A stretch of DNA of 57,876 nt from Crocinitomicaceae bacterium (GCA_002693775.1 NZRP01000037.1:1-57876), one strand, 5' to 3'. Shown: positions 7,872-17,618, counted from the stretch's first letter. The notes: generated from the sequence alone by a model not told the origin. Numbers and translations: made by a program.

Positions 7872-8744
7872 ATGAATACTGACAAATCAACAAGATTTAT
7901 CGCCACCTCCTGGAAGGATTACGAGCTAATAGACTCTGGTGATGGATCCAAGCTAGAAAAGTTTGGTAAGTATGTCCTTAATAGACCGGAGCCGGGTGCG
8001 GTTTGGCCTAAGTCCCTATCATATGACAAATGGGACAATGCAGACGCAAGCTTTGAGCCTACAGGCAAAAAGCATGGCTACTGGCTAAATAAGGCTGACA
8101 TAAAAGAAAAGTGGCATTTGCAATACAATTCGCCTCAACTGGATCATTTGAAGCTTGTTTTTCAGCTTGAAACAACAAGGTTTAAACACGTAGGTGTTTT
8201 CCCTGAGCAAGCTGCAAATTGGGAGTATATCGCGGAAAAAATTCAACCTGGAGAAAAGCTACTTAATCTGTTTGCTTACACTGGCGGAGCAAGCTTAGCA
8301 GCTAAATCGGCTAAGGCAGACGTTGTACATGTTGATGCGATTAGACAGGTGATAGATTGGACTAGGGTGAATATGGAGTTGAGTGGACTTGAAGGGATAA
8401 GATGGGTTGTTGAGGATGCTCTGAAGTTCTTAAAGAGGGAGGTGAAGAGAGGAAACAAATACAATGCAGTGGTGCTTGACCCTCCTACTTGGGGACTGGG
8501 GCCTAAGAATGAAAAGTGGAAGCTAGATCATCACCTTGAGGAGATCGTGGAGCTTGTAGCAAAGGTTATATTACCTGGCGGATTTGTTGTGATGAATACA
8601 TATTCTGGGATTCCACCTACTTCGTTGGAGACTTTATGGCGCAGGGTTCTTCCTACAGGCCAAATGACTTCCGGCGAACTATGCCTTCAGGGCAAGGACG
8701 GACATCTACTTTCAACTGGATCATTAATTAGAATAGAGCTGTAG
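7872..8744 (+). CDS. Class I SAM-dependent methyltransferase, RlmI-like (23S rRNA m5C-type)
   Basis: A 290-residue cytosolic methyltransferase. Start ATG 7872 is preferred to the TTG at 7860, which would lie inside the promoter region. SAM-binding motif I is LLNLFAYTGGASLAAKSAKA, followed by VVHVDA (acidic residue contacting the SAM ribose) and the catalytic motif IV VVLDPPTWG. These match the Rossmann domain of RlmI/RlmL-like RNA methyltransferases (COG1092 type), but the N-terminal PUA domain of E. coli RlmI is absent; the first 100 residues are instead short strands with WPKSLSYDKWDNAD. The target base is therefore not assured. One base separates it from miaE, so the two RNA-modification genes form an operon. 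Confidence 0.85.
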   Translation: MNTDKSTRFIATSWKDYELIDSGDGSKLEKFGKYVLNRPEPGAVWPKSLSYDKWDNADASFEPTGKKHGYWLNKADIKEKWHLQYNSPQLDHLKLVFQLETTRFKHVGVFPEQAANWEYIAEKIQPGEKLLNLFAYTGGASLAAKSAKADVVHVDAIRQVIDWTRVNMELSGLEGIRWVVEDALKFLKREVKRGNKYNAVVLDPPTWGLGPKNEKWKLDHHLEEIVELVAKVILPGGFVVMNTYSGIPPTSLETLWRRVLPTGQMTSGELCLQGKDGHLLSTGSLIRIEL

Positions 8745-8745
8745 G

Positions 8746-9360
8746 ATGTCGAAGTTTGAAAATGCTAAAAATGTACTTCTGGGGCTAAGGCTTGCAACAG
8801 ATGAGCGATGGGTAAAGCTATGTGAAGAGAACCTCGAAGCTGTGCTTAGCGACCATGCTTGGTGTGAGCAGAAGGCAGCGTTAAACGCCATCAGCACCAT
8901 CACTAAATTCCCAATGTATGAAGAACTCGTAGAGGAGCTAACTAAGATTGCCATCGAAGAACTAGAGCACTTCAATATGGTAGTAAGTAAGATCCGTGAG
9001 AGAGGAATGGAACTTCATTACGAACAGAAAGACAGCTATGTTGGAGAGCTTGCTAAGCACATCTTAACTGGTGGCGGTTCTAAGGAGAATCAATTAGTTA
9101 ACAGATTGCTTTTTTCTGCAATGATAGAAGCGAGGAGTTGTGAGAGATTCAGGCTTCTTACTGAAAAACTTGAAGATCCTGAACTTGTAGAGTTTTATAG
9201 AGAACTGATGATTTCTGAAGCTCATCATTACACTACTTTTTTAGGTTTTGCAAGAAAGTATGCTACTACCATTGACGTAGATAAGCGTTGGCAAGATTTT
9301 CTAGATTTCGAAGGTGAAATTATAAAAAAATACGGGAAAGACGAGACTATGCACGGCTAA
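8746..9360 (+). CDS. miaE: tRNA 2-methylthio-N6-isopentenyladenosine-37 hydroxylase (MiaE-like)
   Basis: A 204-residue ferritin-like four-helix di-iron protein. The metal-binding carboxylates and histidines fit MiaE: CEQKAA (Glu on helix 1), IEELEHF (E-x2-H), then EARSCERF and SEAHHYTTF (E-x2-H) on the second pair of helices. MiaE hydroxylates the isopentenyl group of ms2i6A37 in tRNAs reading U-starting codons. The ATG directly follows the stop of the methyltransferase gene (gap of one base). Its stop is three bases from that of the convergent TonB receptor. Length and motifs are normal for the Bacteroidota version. Confidence 0.9.
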   Translation: MSKFENAKNVLLGLRLATDERWVKLCEENLEAVLSDHAWCEQKAALNAISTITKFPMYEELVEELTKIAIEELEHFNMVVSKIRERGMELHYEQKDSYVGELAKHILTGGGSKENQLVNRLLFSAMIEARSCERFRLLTEKLEDPELVEFYRELMISEAHHYTTFLGFARKYATTIDVDKRWQDFLDFEGEIIKKYGKDETMHG

Positions 9361-9363
9361 GGC

Positions 9364-11763
9364 TTACTTACCTAATGTCCATCTTAATCCAGCATACGTC
9401 AAACGGCCAAAAATGGGTCCGTACACTAAGCTAGCATCAAAGACCTCATTGAAGTTGGGGTCAAGTTCAGGGCCCTCAATTGTTGCAATAGCACCAACAA
9501 TAGGGTTGTTCTGCCTAACATTAAAAATGTTCTCCATTCCCACATACAATTCGACCTCGTCTTTGAAGGTTTGGCTTAATTGAAGGTTCACTTGGGTGAA
9601 ATTTGGCGAGATAATCGGTTCAGAAGATGTGTCGAAGAAGCTTGCAGGAAGCTCCTGACTTCCAACCCACTGCAGCACTCCGTCGACTCTGAACTGCTGG
9701 CCCTTTGACTTAGGCTTGCTTGCGTAACTCCACTGAGTAAACGCTCTGTGAGTTGAAACAAATGGATCTCTTCTCATTTCATCAATTGTCCAGTCTATGT
9801 AGTCTGTTCTAGCATCCACCCATCTGTATGCCGCTCTTACATCTAGCCTTCTGTGAAGTGACCAATCAAATTCAATTTGCACTGTTGTCGACCTCGATAA
9901 ATCTGCATTGTAAATCTCAACTTTGTCAGAAGAGTTGTACAAGTCAACTATTACTCTGTTTTCGAAGTCAGTCAAATAGCCATCAAGAGAAAGTGATGCG
10001 TCTCGCGAGTTCAGTTTAAACTTAGAAACTAGATTAACTCCAATGTTGGTTGCAATTTCAGGTTGTATATCCTGTTGGAAATTCCATCTTCTATTGCTAG
10101 CCCAAGTACCTAATTGCTCCATCAGCACATTAGCTGTCCTAAATCCTCTTCCAGCAACAAATTTGATGGATGTCTCTTCCGCTAAACTATACCTCACATG
10201 GAGCCTTGGTGAAACAAAAGTTCCATATAGGTTATGAAAATCAGTTCTTAAACCAGCAATCGCAACTAGCCTCTCTCCTGCTGTCCATGTGGATTCAAAA
10301 AATACGCCTGGCACAACCTCTGTTCTCGACATTGTATCGGATGCTGCATCCCAAACATTACTCGATGCTGCCCAAGTACCAACTTCATTGAAATCGTCAT
10401 AAAGCATGCTCGCCCCAGTTGTGAACTTATGATCTGTACTGCCAATTATGCTTGAGAATAGTACATTCCCTCTAAAAAAGTTTTCAGTTCCAAGGTATTC
10501 TCTATTTCCAAACTTATGCTTGTGTTCATGCCTAGAGACAAAAAATTGAGATCCTATTGACTTCCATTCTTGTCTAGGAAAAACATAACCCGTTTTAGCT
10601 GAAGCCTCCACTCTTTTAATCTTTGTTGCTGCAGTCCAAAGACTATCGTTATCATTATCTAAAAGATCTTCAAGAATAACAAAAGGATCAGCTGTATTGT
10701 TTATAAATGCGCCTTTTTGACCTGCCATTTGTTTAAGGTTTACAGCGCTTATGCTGTATTCTCCACGAATCCCACGATCTCCTAAATACTTCCATTCGTT
10801 TCTTAGAACAAAATCTCTTGATAATGGAGTGTCTAAAAACGAATCGCCATTCCTATCATTAAGTCTTTCCCCAATTTCTGAATGAGAGAGTATAGTCGTT
10901 GACCACCTTCTGTCAATATTATGTTGGCTAACATGATTCCACTCTAACCTACCATTGCCGCTTCCAAACAAATTAATATGAAGTGGTTCCGCATTCTCAG
11001 GGTTCCGCATAGCGACATTGATTTGACCTGTAATGCTTTCATAGCCATTAATAACAGATCCTGTTCCCTTAGATATAGTAATTCCGTCTATCCATGGCCC
11101 TGGAATAAAGCTTAATCCCTTTAGAACATTTAGTCCTCTGGGGCCTGGTAGGTTGTCAACCATAATTTGTGTGTACTTCCCGTCTAGACCTAGCATTCTA
11201 ATTTGTTTAGACCCAGTTATAGCATCAGTAAATGAAGCATCGACAGATGCATTTGTATCAAAAGCGTCACTTAACTTACAACATGCTGCCTTTGCTAATT
11301 CTTTCCTGTTTAATTGTTGTATGTTTAAAGGGTCTAACAAGGAAATTGACGTAGAGGCTACTCTACCCTCCACTTCAACAGCGTTTAACTCTACTCCCGG
11401 ATTAAGAGGAATCTCAACATACTTCTGACCAGAATAAACTAAGCCCACAGTTTTGTATCCTACCATACTTACTTGAAGGGTATCTCCCAGATTCCATGCT
11501 CTTATTTTAAAGTATCCATGAGCGTCTGTCGTAGTCCCAGAAGGTGACTTTTCCGAATTAACAGCTGATCCTGATTTCCAAATAACTGTTGCTCCCGGAA
11601 GTGGAATGTATTCTACCTCTCCTTGATACTGCTCAGAGACATTGTTAGATCCTTCTTGCGATTCAGGGGTGAATACTTTTCCCTTTAGCATCACTTGAGA
11701 ATAGGATAAAGTAACAGGAACGATAAAAAGTATCGCTAGAATTAGGCTCTTCAAGAAATTCAT
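9364..11763 (-). CDS. TonB-dependent receptor with carboxypeptidase-regulatory-like N-domain, probably metal-linked
   Basis: A 799-residue outer-membrane active-transport channel. It has a signal peptide (MNFLKSLILAILFIVPVTLSYS), then a carboxypeptidase-D regulatory-like domain (residues about 25-130, GATVIWKSGS...DAHGYFKIRAWNLGDTLQVSMVGYKT), a plug domain (KQIRMLGLDGKYTQIMVDNLPGPRGLN ... GPWIDGITISKGTGSVINGYESITGQINV) and a 22-strand barrel ending in a terminal aromatic strand (GRLTYAGLRWTLGK). It lies nine bases downstream of a secreted heavy-metal-associated protein gene. In Bacteroidota this pairing suggests transport or handling of copper or a similar metal, but the substrate is inferred only from the neighbour. 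The plug region contains KAACCKLSDAFDTN with an adjacent cysteine pair, which may bind metal. Confidence 0.9.
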   Translation of the reverse strand: MNFLKSLILAILFIVPVTLSYSQVMLKGKVFTPESQEGSNNVSEQYQGEVEYIPLPGATVIWKSGSAVNSEKSPSGTTTDAHGYFKIRAWNLGDTLQVSMVGYKTVGLVYSGQKYVEIPLNPGVELNAVEVEGRVASTSISLLDPLNIQQLNRKELAKAACCKLSDAFDTNASVDASFTDAITGSKQIRMLGLDGKYTQIMVDNLPGPRGLNVLKGLSFIPGPWIDGITISKGTGSVINGYESITGQINVAMRNPENAEPLHINLFGSGNGRLEWNHVSQHNIDRRWSTTILSHSEIGERLNDRNGDSFLDTPLSRDFVLRNEWKYLGDRGIRGEYSISAVNLKQMAGQKGAFINNTADPFVILEDLLDNDNDSLWTAATKIKRVEASAKTGYVFPRQEWKSIGSQFFVSRHEHKHKFGNREYLGTENFFRGNVLFSSIIGSTDHKFTTGASMLYDDFNEVGTWAASSNVWDAASDTMSRTEVVPGVFFESTWTAGERLVAIAGLRTDFHNLYGTFVSPRLHVRYSLAEETSIKFVAGRGFRTANVLMEQLGTWASNRRWNFQQDIQPEIATNIGVNLVSKFKLNSRDASLSLDGYLTDFENRVIVDLYNSSDKVEIYNADLSRSTTVQIEFDWSLHRRLDVRAAYRWVDARTDYIDWTIDEMRRDPFVSTHRAFTQWSYASKPKSKGQQFRVDGVLQWVGSQELPASFFDTSSEPIISPNFTQVNLQLSQTFKDEVELYVGMENIFNVRQNNPIVGAIATIEGPELDPNFNEVFDASLVYGPIFGRLTYAGLRWTLGK

Positions 11764-11772
11764 AAAAGAAGA

Positions 11773-12147
11773 TTAATCGTTATCGTGTGAATTATCTTGG
11801 TCGCCAGAGCATTGATTAGCTCCTTCTCTGTACTTACAACAAGAGTGAAGATTTGCATATGCTTCGTCAGTTGCCTTGATCTTTTCTGTATCGTGACCAG
11901 CGGCGGCGGCAATCTTATGAACGTCTAACTCGTTGGGGAATTGTTTTGTTTTATATACAACGTGAAGCTTTTTAGTCTTCAAATCGTAATCAGCAATAAC
12001 GATGCCTTTTACGTCATATGCTTCCTCTATTCTATCTTCACACATACCACAAACAGCACTTACTGAAAATGTGATGTCAGCTTTCTTTTGAGCGAGAACA
12101 TTCGTTGACAGAATGATTGCGAAAGCAAGTAGCAGGAAATTTTTCAT
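11773..12147 (-). CDS. Secreted heavy-metal-associated (HMA) domain protein
   Basis: A 124-residue exported protein: signal peptide MKNFLLLAFAIILSTNVLAQ, then one ferredoxin-fold HMA domain with the metal-binding CxxC motif VCGMCEDRIEEA and the second half HKIAAAAGHDTEKIKA. After the domain come LHSCCKYRE, a further Cys, and a C-terminal DQDNSHDND stretch, all possible extra metal ligands. Cytosolic HMA proteins are common; the signal peptide puts this one in the periplasm or outside. It is the first gene of a two-gene unit with the TonB receptor, so it may hand metal to, or capture metal from, that receptor. A near-consensus TAAACTTG lies upstream of its ATG. Confidence 0.85.
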   Translation of the reverse strand: MKNFLLLAFAIILSTNVLAQKKADITFSVSAVCGMCEDRIEEAYDVKGIVIADYDLKTKKLHVVYKTKQFPNELDVHKIAAAAGHDTEKIKATDEAYANLHSCCKYREGANQCSGDQDNSHDND

Positions 12148-12226
12148 GGTACAAGTTTATTGAACAATGAGTTAGTCTCAGTAAACACTGATGCCTTTAA
12201 CTTAAGTTTAACACTCCTAAAGTAGG

Positions 12227-12970
12227 TCATGAAAGAGAAGACTTCATGAACTCGCGGTTCATGCGAGCAATGTTCGTCAGGCTGATGCCCTTAGGGCACT
12301 CAACCTCACAAGCTCCTGTATTTGTGCAGTTGCCAAATCCTTCTAAGTCCATTTGGTCTACCATACGCTGTACTCTTTCCTTAGACTCAGGCTTACCTTG
12401 AGGGAGAAGAGAGAGTTGGCTAACCTTTGCAGATACAAATAGCATTGCTGACGAGTTTTTACATGTTGCAACACATGCGCCACATCCTATACAAGTAGCT
12501 GCATCGAAAGCCTCTTCAGCGTCAACCTTAGGGATGGGAATAGCGTTTGCATCTTGAGTCGCCCCAGATGTATTAACACTTATGTATCCTCCAGCTTGAA
12601 TGATCCTGTCAAATGAAGATCTGTCAACTGATAGGTCTTTAATAACAGGAAATGCAGATGCTCTCCAAGGCTCAACGTGAATTGTCTCGCCATCCTTAAA
12701 AGAACGCATGTGAAGCTGACAAGTAGTTACGTTTCTACCTGGTCCATGCGCCTCTCCGTTGATGAACATTGAACAAGAACCACAAATACCTTCTCGACAA
12801 TCGTGATCAAATGCAAATGGTTCTTCCCCGTCTCTAATTAGACGGTCATTAAGAACGTCCATCATTTCAAGAAAAGACATATCACCAGAGATATCTGTCA
12901 TCTTATGAGTCTCCATGGCTCCTTTTGCGTTAGGGCCTTTCTGTCTCCAAACTTTAAGAGTAATATTCAT
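12227..12970 (-). CDS. sdhB: Succinate dehydrogenase / fumarate reductase iron-sulfur subunit
   Basis: A 247-residue electron-transfer subunit on the cytoplasmic face of the membrane. Cluster ligands are visible in the canonical order: [2Fe-2S] [11 protein letters not shown] plus a later Cys (TTCQLHM), [4Fe-4S] [11 protein letters not shown], and [3Fe-4S] [12 protein letters not shown]. It passes electrons from the flavoprotein to the quinone site in SdhC. It is the last gene of sdhCAB, five bases after sdhA. The Bacteroidota enzyme is of the type with a single di-heme cytochrome b subunit; direction (succinate oxidation or fumarate reduction) cannot be decided from sequence. The separate gene order C-A-B is the normal one for this phylum. 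Confidence 0.96.
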   Translation of the reverse strand: MNITLKVWRQKGPNAKGAMETHKMTDISGDMSFLEMMDVLNDRLIRDGEEPFAFDHDCREGICGSCSMFINGEAHGPGRNVTTCQLHMRSFKDGETIHVEPWRASAFPVIKDLSVDRSSFDRIIQAGGYISVNTSGATQDANAIPIPKVDAEEAFDAATCIGCGACVATCKNSSAMLFVSAKVSQLSLLPQGKPESKERVQRMVDQMDLEGFGNCTNTGACEVECPKGISLTNIARMNREFMKSSLS

Positions 12971-12975
12971 GATGA

Positions 12976-14973
12976 TTATTTGTAGCTACGCTGTTTAAGC
13001 TCAATGTTCTTGTATTCTAATTCTTCCTTGTGAAGTTTTGCCTCTGCAGGTGTTCCTGTGAACTCCCAAGCTGAAACAAATGCAAAGTTTTCGTCATCTC
13101 TAAGAGCTTCGCCTTCCTCAGTTTGACTTTCTTCTCTAAAGTGACCGCCACATGACTCAGAACGAGTCAATGCATCTAAGCACATCATCTCGCCAAGGTC
13201 TATGAAATCAGCAACTCTCGATGCCTTATCTAATTCAGAGTTGAACTCGTCTGCTGTCCCAGGAACTCTAACCTTTTTGTAGAACTCTTTTCTAAGCTCT
13301 TGGATTTCAGAAATTGCTCCCTTAAGTCCTTTTTCATTTCTAGACATTCCACAGTTGTTCCACATAATGAGACCAAGTCTTCTATGGAAATCATCAACTG
13401 GAGTATCGCCATTGTTGTTGATTAGTGCTTCGATGCTGTCCTTTACCTTTTTCTCTGCGGCATCAAATTCAGGAGAATCCGTTGGAATCTTTCCTGTTCT
13501 AATATCGTCAGCCAAGTAATCACCAATAGTGTATGGAAGAACAAAGTACCCATCTGCTAAACCTTGCATAAGAGCTGATGCACCTAGTCTGTTTGCACCG
13601 TGGTCCGAGAAATTTGCCTCACCAGCGGCGAACAATCCTGGGATTGTTGTCATAAGGTTATAGTCAACCCAAAGTCCTCCCATTGTATAGTGAACAGCAG
13701 GGTAAATCTTCATTGGAGTCTCGTAAGGGTTGTCATCAGTAATCTGCTGATACATGTCAAACAGGTTGCCGTACTTAGCTTTTACTACTCCCTTGCCAAG
13801 TTCAATGATTTTATCTTGAGATGGGTTGTTTAAGTTTTGGATTGATGCCTCTGTCTTTCCGTAACGAACAATAGCAGAAGCAAAGTCTAAGAATACTGCT
13901 TGACCAGTATCATTAACTCCATATCCGGCATCACATCTTTCTTTAGCAGCTCTAGAAGCAACATCACGAGGAACTAGGTTGCCAAATGCTGGGTAACGAC
14001 GCTCGAGGTAATAATCTCTCTCTTCTTCGGAAAGATCAACAGGATTTTTAGTGCCCTTTCTAATTGCCTCAACATCTTCTAGCTTTTTCGGAACCCAAAT
14101 CCTACCGTCATTTCTCAATGATTCTGACATTAGGGTCAGTTTACTTTGATAGTGACCAGATACAGGAATACATGTTGGATGAATCTGAGTAAAGCATGGA
14201 TTAGCCATAAATGCCCCCTGCTTATGCGCTTTCCAAGCGGCACTTACATTAGACCCCATTGCATTCGTGCTAAGGTAGAAAACATTCCCATATCCTCCAG
14301 TACAAAGAACAACTGCGTGAGCACTGTGTCTTTCTATTTCTCCTGTTACAAGGTTCCTAGCAATGATTCCTCTTGCTTTTCCATCAACTTTTACAACCTC
14401 CATCATCTCGTGACGATTAAACATCTCAACCTTGCCTTTAGAAATTTGGCGAGATAAAGCCGAGTACGCTCCTAAAAGAAGCTGTTGTCCTGTTTGACCT
14501 TTCGCATAGAAAGTACGACTTACCTGTACTCCGCCAAAAGATCTGTTATCAAGAAGGCCTCCGTACTCACGAGCAAAGGGAACACCTTGAGCTACACATT
14601 GGTCGATGATGTTTACGCTTACTTCAGCAAGTCTATGAACGTTAGCTTCTCTTGAGCGGTAGTCTCCGCCTTTTACTGTGTCATAGAAAAGCCTATAAAT
14701 CGAATCACCATCATTCTGGTAATTCTTAGCAGCGTTAATTCCACCTTGAGCTGCAATTGAGTGTGCTCTACGAGGCGAGTCCTGGAAGCAAAACGATTTT
14801 ACGTTGTAACCCATCTCAGCTAAAGACGCAGAAGCCGAAGATCCTGCAAGACCAGTTCCAACAACGATTACATCTATCAGCCTTTTATTCGCTGGGGCTA
14901 CCAGACGAATATCGTCTTTATGCTTACTCCACTTTTCTGCTAGCGGCCCTTCTGGAATTCTAGAATCTAACAT
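12976..14973 (-). CDS. sdhA: Succinate dehydrogenase / fumarate reductase flavoprotein subunit
   Basis: A 665-residue FAD-containing catalytic subunit. [20 protein letters not shown] is the dinucleotide-binding loop; [18 protein letters not shown] contains the His that links FAD covalently; [16 protein letters not shown] and [15 protein letters not shown] mark the dicarboxylate site. The C-terminal helical domain ends [12 protein letters not shown] ... ELKQRSYK. Length is typical for the long Bacteroidota form. It starts three bases after sdhC and five bases before sdhB, and the three genes should be one transcript from the promoter upstream of sdhC. Confidence 0.97.
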   Translation of the reverse strand: MLDSRIPEGPLAEKWSKHKDDIRLVAPANKRLIDVIVVGTGLAGSSASASLAEMGYNVKSFCFQDSPRRAHSIAAQGGINAAKNYQNDGDSIYRLFYDTVKGGDYRSREANVHRLAEVSVNIIDQCVAQGVPFAREYGGLLDNRSFGGVQVSRTFYAKGQTGQQLLLGAYSALSRQISKGKVEMFNRHEMMEVVKVDGKARGIIARNLVTGEIERHSAHAVVLCTGGYGNVFYLSTNAMGSNVSAAWKAHKQGAFMANPCFTQIHPTCIPVSGHYQSKLTLMSESLRNDGRIWVPKKLEDVEAIRKGTKNPVDLSEEERDYYLERRYPAFGNLVPRDVASRAAKERCDAGYGVNDTGQAVFLDFASAIVRYGKTEASIQNLNNPSQDKIIELGKGVVKAKYGNLFDMYQQITDDNPYETPMKIYPAVHYTMGGLWVDYNLMTTIPGLFAAGEANFSDHGANRLGASALMQGLADGYFVLPYTIGDYLADDIRTGKIPTDSPEFDAAEKKVKDSIEALINNNGDTPVDDFHRRLGLIMWNNCGMSRNEKGLKGAISEIQELRKEFYKKVRVPGTADEFNSELDKASRVADFIDLGEMMCLDALTRSESCGGHFREESQTEEGEALRDDENFAFVSAWEFTGTPAEAKLHKEELEYKNIELKQRSYK

Positions 14974-14976
14974 GTC

Positions 14977-15690
14977 TTAGTGAGCTGTTTGAATGTAGTA
15001 TAAAAACACAGGGATTGCTGCGAATGCAAGAGGAACTATAATACAGAATCCCATTCCTAAATTTTTAATAATCTGAGTATACTTAGGGTGATTTATGCCT
15101 AAGGATTGAAATGCGCTCGAGAACCCGTGTTGAAGGTGGAAGCCCATAGTTGCCATAGAAAGGACATAGAATATCACCATGAAAAGAGCGTACTCATTTT
15201 CCACTGGGTTGAAAAAGTTCGTTACAACAGCATGTAAATCATGAAGGTCAGTGCCATCAGTACCTTTGACAGTAGGAACAGTGCCAAACTTCATTTTAAA
15301 CCAGAAGTTCTGCATGTGAGTAGCAATAAATACAAGTAGTAGGGTCCCTAAAAGAGCCATATTTCTACTGCTCCATTTAGAGTTTGCAGAGCCTTTTTCT
15401 ACGACGTATTTAACTGGCCTTGCCTTTCTGTTTTGAATTGTAAGCACAAACCCATCCACAACGTGGAATAAAACACAAGCATAAGTCAGGTATGACAGCA
15501 CCTTAATCAAAGGGTTGGTAGTCATAAACTTAGCGTACTCGTTAAACTTTACTGCCCCTTCAGGAGTTGTGTCAAAAAGTTGAAGGTTCCCAAGTAGGTG
15601 GCCCACTAAGAATAGACAAAGGAAAAGACCAGTTAGGGCCATCATATACTTCTTTGCGAGAGAAGATTTAAGTAATCCGTTATTGCTCAT
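14977..15690 (-). CDS. sdhC: Succinate dehydrogenase cytochrome b subunit (single-subunit, type B)
   Basis: A 237-residue membrane anchor with about five helices that binds heme b and quinone. ATG 15690 (MSNNGLLKSSLAKKYMMALTG) is chosen over an in-frame codon at 15708; the SLAKKxxMALTGLFL start is typical of the Bacteroidota and epsilonproteobacterial-like family. Heme-ligand histidines are likely in LVGHLLGNLQ, LFHVVDGF, ATHMQNFW and GFHLQHGF. No sdhD is present or expected. First gene of the sdhCAB operon, with a 21-base leader from a well-spaced promoter. Confidence 0.93.
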   Translation of the reverse strand: MSNNGLLKSSLAKKYMMALTGLFLCLFLVGHLLGNLQLFDTTPEGAVKFNEYAKFMTTNPLIKVLSYLTYACVLFHVVDGFVLTIQNRKARPVKYVVEKGSANSKWSSRNMALLGTLLLVFIATHMQNFWFKMKFGTVPTVKGTDGTDLHDLHAVVTNFFNPVENEYALFMVIFYVLSMATMGFHLQHGFSSAFQSLGINHPKYTQIIKNLGMGFCIIVPLAFAAIPVFLYYIQTAH

Positions 15691-15711
15691 GGTGAACTTA
15701 ATAGTCAACTG

Positions 15712-15742
15712 TAAAGTTAATTACTGACATACGGCTGACCAA
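15712..15742 (-). promoter_or_regulatory. Promoter of sdhCAB
   Basis: Minus strand: TTGG, 19 bases, TAACTTTA. Both elements are one base from the Bacteroidota consensus (TTTG and TAnnTTTG) and the spacing is ideal. The -7 element lies 21 bases before ATG 15690. Confidence 0.55.
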
Positions 15743-16016
15743 TGAATTATAGAATAAAAAGAAGGGGTCAGGCTGCTAGATAAAAGGCACGCGTAAGCTT
15801 GACCTCTTTTATCAATTAGCACACCAATAGGCCCTCCATAGCAAACTCTGAGCCGCTGGAAAATTTACGTTCTTCTTACCTTCATCAAACATAAACGACT
15901 CAGCCTACCAATTAATTGGACTTTATTACTTAGTGCTTTAATCTGTTATTGATTTAATCCTAGAACAAACTTCCGTACATTATTAAAACCTTTTACCGGT
16001 ACTGTATACGTGATAG
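15743..16016. other. Intergenic stretch between sdhC and gltX
   Basis: The 380-base gap between the divergent starts of sdhC and gltX holds no credible gene. I see promoters at both ends, and in the middle an imperfect inverted repeat in which GATAAAAG (about 15780) pairs with CTTTTATC (about 15806), together with a partly overlapping GGTCAGGCT/AAGCTTGACC pair. This could be a regulator site or small-RNA hairpin; no family was recognised. Confidence 0.35.
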
Positions 16017-16049
16017 TTGAGAGTTGATACTTGTTAGATGTAACTTCGC
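16017..16049 (+). promoter_or_regulatory. Likely promoter of gltX-folB
   Basis: TTGA, 20 bases, TAACTTCG: one mismatch in the -7 element, acceptable spacing, 21 bases before the gltX ATG. Confidence 0.4.
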
Positions 16050-16070
16050 GCTCTGCTACAATTAGCAATT

Positions 16071-17618
16071 ATGTCACAGAATATTAGAGTAAGATTTGCC
16101 CCAAGTCCCACTGGCCCTCTTCACATAGGAGGTGTTAGGACTGCGCTTTACAACTACCTTTTTGCAAAGGCTAACGGAGGAAAATTTCTTCTTAGAATAG
16201 AAGACACAGACCAAACTCGCTTTGTAAATGGCGCTGAAGACTACATTGAAGAAGCTCTTTCATGGTGTGGAATTAAAATCGACGAAGGGGTAAAAGAAGG
16301 GGGAGCTTTGGGTCCATATAAGCAAAGCCATAGATCTGAATTATACGCTTCAGCAGTAGCATGCCTACTGGATAAAGGCATGGCTTATCGCGCATTTGAC
16401 ACTCCTGAGGAACTCAATGCATTACGTAAGGATGCTGAGTCAAAAAAGCAGGTATTCCAATATGATGCTAGTACTCGTGGCAACTGCCGCAATGAGTTTT
16501 CAATGAGCTCAGAAGAACTAGTTCAGCAATTAGAATCAGGCGCGCCATACGTAATTAGGTTTAAAACTCCTGAAACACCCGAGAACGTTGTGTTCAATGA
16601 TGAAATCAGAGGTGAAATAAGCATATCAAGTGCTATAGTTGACGACAAGGTCCTTATGAAAATGGACGGACTTCCGACATATCACCTAGCTAACGTAGTC
16701 GACGACCATCACATGAAAATCAGCCACGTTATTAGAGGAGAGGAATGGTTGCCAAGTGCTCCTCTTCACATACTGCTTTACAGGGGTTTTGGTTGGGCTC
16801 CTCCAAAATTTGCTCATCTTCCGCTTATCCTCAAGCCAGAAGGAAATGGTAAGCTGAGTAAACGAGATGGAGACGAGGGAGGATTCCCAGTGTTCCCAAT
16901 TGAGTGGAAGGACCCCAAAACTGGCAACATCAGCGCAGGCTACAGGGAAAATGGATACAGCCCAGAGGCATTCATCAATATGCTACTTATGCTAGGATGG
17001 AACCCTGGAGATGAAAGGGAAAAGTTTACAATGGAAGAGGCTGCTGCAGCTTTTTCTCTTGACAGAATAGTTAAGTCAGGCGCGAGGTTTAGCCCTGATA
17101 AGGCCAAATGGTTTAACGAACTTTACCTGCGTGAAAAGCCCCACTCAGAGTTAGCACAAGAACTCTACAAACTTGCTCCAAGTAAAGGTGTTGAACTAAG
17201 CAAGAAAGATGCCCTAAGCATTGTGAATATGATGATTGAAAGAGTAAGTTTTATTGGAGACATTTTTAATGCTAAATGGCTTTTCAGCACTCCCTCTAAA
17301 GAAGATTTTGCAATTAAGATGATAAAGAAAAAGTGGAAGGAGGAGACCGCTTCTCATATGTCAGACCTGTCTGGTGTACTTGCAAATATTGAAGTCTTTT
17401 CTGCCGACACAATTGAGGCGGAATTCAAGGCGTTTTTAGAGTCTCGTGAATTAGGGTTTGGCCAGGTCTTGCTGCCATTTAGAATTGCTTTAACTGGAGC
17501 AGGTGGCGGACCATCTATGTTTGAGTTTGCTGAATTTCTAGGAAAGGAGAAAACTCTTGAAAGACTTGAAAGTGGAGTTAAAAATGCTCTTGAAATCAAA
17601 GTAGAACTGAGCACATAA
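16071..17618 (+). CDS. gltX: Glutamate--tRNA ligase
   Basis: A 515-residue class I aminoacyl-tRNA synthetase. The class signatures are present: RFAPSPTGPLHIGGVRTAL (HIGH region) and KLSKRDGD (KMSKS loop), with IRGEEWLPSAPLHILLYRGFGW between them. The C-terminal anticodon-binding domain is helical, ending FGQVLLPFRIALTGAGGGPSMFEF, the usual conserved motif. A single gltX of this type may charge both tRNA-Glu and tRNA-Gln if no glnS exists, which this window cannot show. ATG 16071 follows a promoter by 21 bases. The stop TAA shares one base with the folB ATG, so the two genes are translationally adjacent. Confidence 0.97.
   Translation: MSQNIRVRFAPSPTGPLHIGGVRTALYNYLFAKANGGKFLLRIEDTDQTRFVNGAEDYIEEALSWCGIKIDEGVKEGGALGPYKQSHRSELYASAVACLLDKGMAYRAFDTPEELNALRKDAESKKQVFQYDASTRGNCRNEFSMSSEELVQQLESGAPYVIRFKTPETPENVVFNDEIRGEISISSAIVDDKVLMKMDGLPTYHLANVVDDHHMKISHVIRGEEWLPSAPLHILLYRGFGWAPPKFAHLPLILKPEGNGKLSKRDGDEGGFPVFPIEWKDPKTGNISAGYRENGYSPEAFINMLLMLGWNPGDEREKFTMEEAAAAFSLDRIVKSGARFSPDKAKWFNELYLREKPHSELAQELYKLAPSKGVELSKKDALSIVNMMIERVSFIGDIFNAKWLFSTPSKEDFAIKMIKKKWKEETASHMSDLSGVLANIEVFSADTIEAEFKAFLESRELGFGQVLLPFRIALTGAGGGPSMFEFAEFLGKEKTLERLESGVKNALEIKVELST

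Noticed and set aside
12199-12208. Palindrome AACTTAAGTT between the HMA gene and sdhB
   Set aside because: Short, AT-rich, and downstream of sdhB as well as far from a start codon; likely chance, no known operator matched.
14146-14457. 103-codon plus-strand frame
   Set aside because: Antisense to sdhA in a highly conserved region; no independent support.
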